Of a stretch of DNA of 12,011 bases, positions 8,201 to 12,011 are shown one piece after another; position 1 is the first letter of the stretch, and every line of letters begins with the position of its first letter. The notes under the pieces are model-generated. The model was given only the letters and a program-made list of their open reading frames with translations. It was not told the DNA's origin and searched no databases. This DNA is from Singulisphaera sp. GP187 (GTDB taxonomy: Bacteria; Planctomycetota; Phycisphaerae; Phycisphaerales; SM1A02). Location: positions 1-12,011 of the forward strand of contig CAMDEL010000028.1 in the NCBI GenBank assembly GCA_945896765.1, written 5' to 3'. The position numbers and the translations under genes were made by a program.

Positions 8201-9097
8201 AGCAGCTTCGGCAGCAATGACTGCTTGTTCGCACTCAGTCAACTTTGATCGTTGTTCGTGGTATTGATCAAGTGTGAGCGCAGATCGAAGCGCACGACGA
8301 CGAGAGTCGAGTTCGACGAATCGCTTTGCTTTCTCGGCTTGCCCGCGCACAATTCGCAATCGGCGTTCGGCACCAGAGAGTTGTTCACGCAGAACAACCA
8401 AGTTCTTTTCAGCAAGCTCCAACTTGCGTGCAGCTTCTTCTTTTCGCGCACGAAATTTCGCAACGCCTGCTGCCTCTTCGAGAATCGCACGACGCTCTGC
8501 TGGATTCGCTTCGAGCAACGCTGCAACTTTCCCTTGTTCAATAATTGAATAGGCATCGGTTCCGATGCCAGTATCCATAAAGAGTTCTTTGATGTCACGC
8601 AACCGAACCTTCCGACCATTGATCAAATACTCCGAGCGTCCATCGCTGTACAACTTTCGAGTGACATCGACTTCGTCCGAATCAACTGGCAACGCCCGAT
8701 GACGAACGTGTGCACGTCGTACAACTGCCTCTTCATTTTCAACAGTGGAATCTTGCGCGTCTTCATCCGAAGCAGATTCAGTGGATTCCGCTGAATCTGC
8801 AGATCTTTCATGAGCTTTTATTGGCGCTTCAAGCACTGGGTTTGAAAACACAAGTGATACCGCAGCGCATCCCATTGGCTTGCGCACTGCGCTTCCAGCA
8901 AAGATGACATCGACCATCGCGCTTCCACGAAGACTCTTTGCACTTCGTTCGCCAAGAACCCATTTGATCGCATCGACAACGTTGCTCTTGCCGCAACCAT
9001 TGGGACCAACGATTCCGATGATGGGTTCATCAAATCGAAATTCGGTGTGATCGGCGAAGCTCTTAAAACCGTTGAGTATGAGTTTGGAAAGACGCAC
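5264..9097 (-). CDS. smc: Chromosome segregation protein SMC (condensin ATPase), GTG start
   Basis: The 1277-residue SMC subunit of the condensin that organises and helps segregate the chromosome, usually with ScpA and ScpB, which are not encoded here. Residues about 1-200 form the N-terminal ATPase head: RLSKLILNGFKSFADHTEF, Walker A GPNGCGKSN (31-39), SEYLINGRKVRLRDI and DTGIGTDAYSIIEQGKV. Long Glu/Ala/Arg-rich coiled coils flank a hinge at about 567-710 (FPGIRGALGDLVSTD through GEVIDHLRTVTVG). The C-terminal head has the signature LSGGEKSM (from 1149), Walker B FCILDEVDAALDE and ITHHKRTM. Unusual features are a roughly 45-residue acidic, Ser/Glu-rich insert in the head (about 87-135) and a polar C-terminal tail after the last beta strand. 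The GTG at 9097 is chosen because it gives the canonical SMC N-terminus and has GGAGG five nt upstream. A TTG at 9115 in frame is less likely. Confidence 0.96.
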   Translation of the reverse strand: MRLSKLILNGFKSFADHTEFRFDEPIIGIVGPNGCGKSNVVDAIKWVLGERSAKSLRGSAMVDVIFAGSAVRKPMGCAAVSLVFSNPVLEAPIKAHERSADSAESTESASDEDAQDSTVENEEAVVRRAHVRHRALPVDSDEVDVTRKLYSDGRSEYLINGRKVRLRDIKELFMDTGIGTDAYSIIEQGKVAALLEANPAERRAILEEAAGVAKFRARKEEAARKLELAEKNLVVLREQLSGAERRLRIVRGQAEKAKRFVELDSRRRALRSALTLDQYHEQRSKLTECEQAVIAAEAARDALTQTLEDAENSKRLRETERDLVMQNQQGLERDRFEAASAVKQAQQRIEFTEQALGETRSALEQDASAIGALDGRVAQHATQLAELILAVDLAAKAVLEAEEQNAVAAEARAQCAADASAARDADLRWREEHIALEREKSRLAARRHAAEERLASIDAESVRVTARSNEQERELQTHFTARDLAATRRSEAQAIAEKIQAEVVNELRNVESYGEEGVAINERLMTLRDERTRGESRRAILEEMESAREGLGGAVRTVLGDQDKFPGIRGALGDLVSTDRVNAVAVEAALGSWLECLVVEGTVEASPLLTHACELDGRVTFAPATIADSLDTTSPASPEACPEGARPLSSIIRVSGGAQGIIETLLRRTWLVNDLATALQLSTGDQSGSRFVTLSGEVIDHLRTVTVGKLRGGSGGSVIRRAELTELTSSNEILGGRIREIEDDASRVAALGTAAKSRHEERDSALQAARRTAIECEFQSERTEQLITRIERDQVAVRFEVAEIARRAQAAQQEQASIIERLTIADATLSTADANATSAREQALERQNILDQAQESLSAARLMLGETTSRSQVARREQILIETALQESRRQRVTAEDQLQRREAHVETLEESISESRSVTQRAQQKHDAIAVRLADLAQSLSMAVVANDAAGEVLRTLRESASDTERQWSESELARRECSMRLETLTTQAREELGLELETLWTAHLEERESGAFVLTDRAIASLEADQLRDEIRSLGNVNLDAMAELTELENRTQELANQLTDIDSAKEHLERLVVELDATSRVQFEETFNMVRENFGGTNGMFRRLFGGGSADMYLIPMEDGTIDWLASGIEIRAKPPGKEPRIITQLSGGEKSMTTVALLLAIFKSKPAPFCILDEVDAALDEANVERFCNSLSGFLDQSHFIVITHHKRTMQACHRLHGVTMPQRGVSKRVTVRFEQVGAGGRIAESAIAAEESASEENPESVGQSGKSALTNN

Positions 9098-9102
9098 TCC
9101 GA

Positions 9103-9107
9103 CCTCC
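9103..9107 (-). promoter_or_regulatory. Shine-Dalgarno fixing the GTG start of smc
   Basis: The minus strand reads GGAGG, then five bases (TCGGA), then GTG at 9097-9095. This is near-optimal spacing and places the start at residue MRLSKLIL, the normal family N-terminus. Confidence 0.75.
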
Positions 9108-9129
9108 AGTCGCAACTCTGATCGACCTT

Positions 9130-9159
9130 CCTTCCATGAAAGGTTTGCCCGAAGCGGGC
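9130..9159 (-). terminator. Two adjacent dyads in the P-ring-like gene/smc spacer; possible weak terminator or processing site
   Basis: Seven bases after the stop codon at 9167, the minus strand can form GCCCG-CTT-CGGGC (9159-9147). This is followed by AAA and then a second near-palindrome, CCTTTCATGGAAGG (9143-9130, one G-U pair). No run of T follows either stem, so this is not a classical intrinsic terminator. It could attenuate read-through into smc, stabilise the upstream mRNA 3' end, or be incidental. Confidence 0.35.
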
Positions 9160-9166
9160 GATGACG

Positions 9167-11047
9167 TTATCGGGGCACGATATCTGTTTTTGGCCCGTTT
9201 GGATTATTTTTATCTGTAGAAATTGATCCGGTACCGAGGCTGGGTCGTAAACTTGGAGTCAGGCCAGGAACATTCATCCCCGCAATGGATGGTTGGTCAG
9301 ACCCCGTCGATTCATCCTCGATGAATTCTGGACGATCCGTTCGCTCGGCTTCGGCTCCTGCTTTGGCGATCGCAGCGATAATTCGGTCCTGTTCGACCTT
9401 GAAAGTCCCAGGCAAAAACCCATTGGAAGAGAGGGCATAGATCGCACCAATCGTCTGGCTATAGGTCATACCCATTCCTGAAGCAGGATGAGCTGCATCG
9501 GTCGTATGCCCGAGAAATCGAATAAGTTCTGGGACTTTCAAGCTGACTTGGTCAACCAGCGGAGTGACTCCAAGACCGCGACGATAAAAAACACTGACGG
9601 TTGATTCGCCCTCTTCGCCTTTGAACATCAAATTTCCATCCCATGAGCGCAGACTCATCGGAGTTTTCAAATTCATTTCATTATCAAAGATAGTGATGGC
9701 TGGTTGCCCAGACTGGCTGATATAGATCATCGGGAATTTGCTTGGAACGACATCGATGCGAAACTTTTTGCCAACCATCTGACTTTGAACGATCGGATCA
9801 CGGCGCTCACGCAGAACTTCGTACGCAGCAAGTCGAACATCAATATCGCTGTCATCGAGCAGGGGACGAAGTCCAAGGTCGATTGCTGGGTTGATGCTCA
9901 TGCGTTGAAGCAGCCGAATTGCTGGAACCCGCAATTCAGCACTTCCTGTCTGAGCCATCGCCAAGAGTTGCGGAACCACGAGCGCATCATTCAGTCGAGC
10001 GCCTGCTTGCAATGCCGCGAAGCGTGGTTGCTCTTCTGCATAGTCATACAGAGTTCGAGTCGCTGTGATGCTCTTCGGTCCGAGGGCTTGCCATCGAAGG
10101 CTTGCTGCATTCGCAGCGCCAGGATTATTCATCAAAGCACTCGCAATGGATGTCGCCGTCGCATCGATTGGGCCAACATTCACGGATGTATGCCGAAGTA
10201 ACTCGACGAATTCATCTGATCGTTTGTACCAAGATGGGGGCACGTCGATGGTTATCAATTCACCAGAGACGCCGTTTGCAGTCTCACCGCGCTGACCAGG
10301 TTCGCGTGGATAGTTTGAATTGATTGCACTTGCAATCAAACGAGCACGCGAATGACTTGGAGTTGCCATGACCAATTTTATTGGAAGTTGTTTGAGTGAT
10401 TTCCCTCCGTTGAGAATTCGTCCACTCAATTGGTTCACCATCGTTTGCGTTCGATTGGAATCATCCGAGAATGGATTGATGATGATCGGGCCTTTCGCTT
10501 CGGCCATAGAACGAATTTCTCGACTGCCTACAAGCAAGACTCCAGGTCGCAATTCGGTGGTCCAAAGCGTTCCACCCTCGAGACTGGTGGTACTTGTCCC
10601 TGGTGCGGCATACACGCGAACATCAAATGGAGTGTTGCGTGGCGCTCCTGCTGGGATGAGCGCTTCCACGATGACGATCGCCGTATCTTCTGAATTCATG
10701 AGCGCCTCTGGATTGATCACCTGAGAATTTCCAGATGTCTCTCCAAGACCATAACGCATCATCTCTTTCAATATGTATTGTCGAACTTCTGCAGGTGCCG
10801 TGCGACTTCCTGTTCCTTTCAGCCCAACTACAAATCCATAACCGCGAACCACAACAGGCTGATAGCCCATCACGATTGTTTCGCTTGCAATCGTTCCGCG
10901 CATAATGGGATCCACATCAAGTGGGATTGGTGGGCGAGCGGATCTCTTGGGTGCAAGTGTTGGGTCGGCTTTTTCGATGTTTGAGCAAGCGCACACACCG
11001 AATACGCCAATGAATGCGAGAAAGAGTGGGACGAAAATCAATCGCAT
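9167..11047 (-). CDS. FlgI (P-ring)-like lipoprotein with internal HEAT-type repeats (626 aa)
   Basis: An exported protein with a P-ring-like N-terminal half. Residues 1-21 are a signal peptide ending in V-C-A-C, so Cys21 is a plausible lipidation site, although the lipobox is imperfect. Residues about 55-290 match FlgI in style: RGYGFVVGLKGTGSR (68-82), FDVRVYAAPGTSTTSLEGGT (141-160) and LRPGVLLVG. FlgI forms the periplasmic flagellar P ring and is usually about 365 residues with a Sec signal rather than a lipobox. Residues about 320-415 look like HEAT/armadillo-type helical repeats (LRVPAIRLLQRM, DIDVRLAAYEVLRERRDP). Residues 425-560 are a mixed alpha/beta region, and the tail is polar and Pro/Ser-rich. 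No other flagellar gene is in view, so a rotor role is doubtful. The ATG at 11047 starts directly at the signal peptide and lacks a clear Shine-Dalgarno. It lies 60 bp downstream of tRNA-Val. Confidence 0.72.
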   Translation of the reverse strand: MRLIFVPLFLAFIGVFGVCACSNIEKADPTLAPKRSARPPIPLDVDPIMRGTIASETIVMGYQPVVVRGYGFVVGLKGTGSRTAPAEVRQYILKEMMRYGLGETSGNSQVINPEALMNSEDTAIVIVEALIPAGAPRNTPFDVRVYAAPGTSTTSLEGGTLWTTELRPGVLLVGSREIRSMAEAKGPIIINPFSDDSNRTQTMVNQLSGRILNGGKSLKQLPIKLVMATPSHSRARLIASAINSNYPREPGQRGETANGVSGELITIDVPPSWYKRSDEFVELLRHTSVNVGPIDATATSIASALMNNPGAANAASLRWQALGPKSITATRTLYDYAEEQPRFAALQAGARLNDALVVPQLLAMAQTGSAELRVPAIRLLQRMSINPAIDLGLRPLLDDSDIDVRLAAYEVLRERRDPIVQSQMVGKKFRIDVVPSKFPMIYISQSGQPAITIFDNEMNLKTPMSLRSWDGNLMFKGEEGESTVSVFYRRGLGVTPLVDQVSLKVPELIRFLGHTTDAAHPASGMGMTYSQTIGAIYALSSNGFLPGTFKVEQDRIIAAIAKAGAEAERTDRPEFIEDESTGSDQPSIAGMNVPGLTPSLRPSLGTGSISTDKNNPNGPKTDIVPR

Positions 11048-11107
11048 GATTCGGCTCGAAGCGAGGTACGAAAACTAAAAAAAGAATCGAAACACAAGAA
11101 AACACAA
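11048..11107 (-). other. T-rich spacer between tRNA-Val and the P-ring-like gene
   Basis: On the minus strand this 60-bp spacer is T-rich and contains a T7 run (in plus coordinates within about 11077-11085). No stable stem precedes the run, so I do not call an intrinsic terminator, though it could aid tRNA 3' release. No convincing promoter or Shine-Dalgarno for the downstream gene is seen. Confidence 0.35.
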
Positions 11108-11181
11108 TGAGCGCTACAGGATTCGAACCTGTGACACCTGCCATGTAAGGGCAGTGCTCTAGCCAGCTGAGCTAAGCGCCC
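11108..11181 (-). tRNA. tRNA-Val (anticodon UAC)
   Basis: A 74-nt cloverleaf read on the minus strand. The acceptor arm is GGGCGCT paired with AGCGCTC (one G-U pair at 2:71), the D stem GCTC/GAGC, and the anticodon stem CTGCC/GGCAG around the loop CTTACAT. This gives anticodon TAC, which decodes GUA and other valine codons by wobble. The variable loop is GTGTC, and the T arm is ACAGG/CCTGT around TTCGAAT. The discriminator base is A. CCA is not encoded (the DNA continues ATT), so the 3' end must be added by tRNA nucleotidyltransferase. Confidence 0.96.
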
Positions 11182-11190
11182 GAACATTCG

Positions 11191-11217
11191 ATTATAGCTC
11201 AGAAATACCATTGTCCG
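11191..11217 (-). promoter_or_regulatory. Promoter for tRNA-Val
   Basis: A perfect -10 hexamer TATAAT (minus strand, 11196-11191) lies nine bases before the first tRNA base, which would give only a 2-3 nt 5' leader. The best -35 match is CGGACA (11217-11212, four of six bases) with a short 15-bp spacer, so the -35 element is uncertain. Confidence 0.55.
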
Positions 11218-11273
11218 TATTGCGAAGACCATTCGATTCTAGGAATTTAAATGCACATTTCTGTGGGACCCAA

Positions 11274-12011
11274 TTATTGTCGGGGAAACAATCGATCGAT
11301 CCATTCCATCGATGGCCATGCATATGGACGAAATTTCTCTTGGGTGCCTGTCTCTTCACTGTGAAGGATGACCCGCTGCGGCCCAAGCCGACTTGCAATT
11401 GGTGAATCGATCAGTGTGCTCGAATCGGACGCACTCACTTGGAAAAGCAAGCGCCATTCGAATTCACGAATTGAATTTCGATCAAAAGATCGCGCGAGAT
11501 TTATAGCGCCATCACATGAAATCATGACATGGATTCCAAGACCTGGTCCATCGCGCAGCAATGCGGCCAGCAATTTGTCTGGAGTGGGCGCTGTATCGCC
11601 GGATGCTGAATAGCCAAAGTCATCTTCGTTTCGGCGCAGCGAACGAAAGCGGTGGATGGCGTGAATCAGAACAACGCAAGTTGGAGATTGTGCGCTGTGA
11701 TCACCTTGCCTTCGCAGAAGTTCCGAGGTTACTTTTTCAAGGATCGACTCGGCGTCACGCAATCCACCTGCGGCGCCAGAAATCTGAAGGCGCTCTTGCA
11801 GGCCGGCAAGTCGACCGAAATTTTCGTCATCTGGCGGAGTACCGTCGAGCAGAAAGAGTTGACATTGATCTGATTTGTACTGCGACGCAAGTGACACAAT
11901 CACTCCTGCTGAAATTCCCATCGCAGCGTCTTCACGCTGTCCAACAAGCATAATGTTCGTTCCAGACTGACGGCGGAGAATGACAGCAGTGGGGTCCTTG
12001 ATCGAAATTGC
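11274..12011 (-). CDS. FtsK/SpoIIIE-like ATPase, partial: C-terminal 245 residues only
   Basis: The frame is open from the right edge to a TAA at 11274, so only the C-terminal 245 residues are visible. The segment looks like the last ATPase module of a large multi-module FtsK/SpoIIIE-type protein. A beta strand leads into NIMLVGQREDAAMGI at the P-loop position. It is followed by QLFLLDGTPPDDENFG, a helical region, CVVLIHAIHRFRSLR (the second acidic strand of the fold), LLRDGPGLGIHVMISCD, the arginine-containing REFEWRLLFQVSASDSS, and IDSPIASRLGPQRVILHSEE near the end. The P-loop position lacks the Lys-Ser/Thr pair, so this module probably does not hydrolyse ATP. Catalysis would then rest on modules upstream of the window. 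Such proteins move DNA or secrete proteins (compare the tandem modules of EccC/EssC), and the partial sequence does not say which. tRNA-Val follows 92 bp downstream on the same strand. Confidence 0.75.
   Translation of the reverse strand, partial: AISIKDPTAVILRRQSGTNIMLVGQREDAAMGISAGVIVSLASQYKSDQCQLFLLDGTPPDDENFGRLAGLQERLQISGAAGGLRDAESILEKVTSELLRRQGDHSAQSPTCVVLIHAIHRFRSLRRNEDDFGYSASGDTAPTPDKLLAALLRDGPGLGIHVMISCDGAINLARSFDRNSIREFEWRLLFQVSASDSSTLIDSPIASRLGPQRVILHSEETGTQEKFRPYAWPSMEWIDRLFPRQ

Noticed and set aside
10065..10295. Several overlapping plus-strand open frames opposite the P-ring-like gene
   Set aside because: They are short, composition-driven shadows of the coding strand with no start signals or recognisable motifs.
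11077..11107. T-rich stretch after tRNA-Val as an intrinsic terminator
   Set aside because: A T7 run is present on the minus strand, but no stable stem-loop sits immediately before it.
11185..11238. 9-bp direct repeat CATTCGATT (11185-11193 and 11230-11238) upstream of tRNA-Val, considered as an attachment site or operator
   Set aside because: It is short, and similar ATTCGA words are common across this genome's coding sequence. No integrase or duplicated tRNA end is nearby.
11224..11273. Small stem CACA-GAAA-TGTG after the FtsK-like stop, considered as a terminator
   Set aside because: The stem is four weak base pairs with no following T-tract, below what can be supported.

Overview
The window looks like ordinary chromosomal core sequence from a bacterium of the phylum Planctomycetota, perhaps a Phycisphaerae-like lineage. 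This rests on my recollection of family sequence style: a LysA with an unusual lysine-site motif (CFSVKCCSN), an SMC with the P-loop GPNGCGKSN and a C-terminal stretch reading GVTMPQRGVSKRV, an orphan P-ring-like lipoprotein, and a large FtsK-like ATPase. It was not tested by a search. Base composition is roughly balanced, coding density is very high, and no gene-free stretch exceeds about 100 bases. I see no mobile element, CRISPR array, prophage or integration site.

Layout. Positions 1-1829 (minus strand) carry a Gly/Ala-rich polytopic membrane protein of unknown function followed downstream by lysA, which runs off the left edge. A spacer of about 50 bp separates these from a plus-strand pair: a YyaL/SPATA20-type thioredoxin-fold protein (1879-4128) and, 9 bp later, a short single-domain asparaginase-like protein (4138-4695). 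The asparaginase 3' end overlaps by 21 bp the 3' end of a minus-strand block. In transcription order that block is: the C-terminal part of an FtsK/SpoIIIE-like ATPase (right edge to 11274), tRNA-Val(UAC) (11181-11108), a FlgI-like/HEAT-repeat lipoprotein (11047-9167), smc (9097-5264) and a HdeD/DUF308 membrane protein (5241-4675).

How the genes fit together. The right half is biased toward chromosome handling (SMC condensin and an FtsK-like ATPase). smc and the DUF308 gene are only 22 bp apart and are probably co-transcribed. The YyaL-like gene and the short asparaginase are also likely one transcript. lysA supplies lysine from meso-diaminopimelate. Start codons are mixed: smc (GTG) and the membrane protein (TTG) have clear Shine-Dalgarno sequences, while lysA, the DUF308 gene and the P-ring-like gene do not.

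No clearly new multi-gene system is visible. The points most worth a second look are the domain architectures: the P-ring-like lipoprotein with embedded HEAT repeats, the YyaL protein with a DsbD-alpha-like CX4C tail, the acidic insert in the SMC head, and the FtsK-like module whose P-loop position lacks the Lys-Ser/Thr pair.
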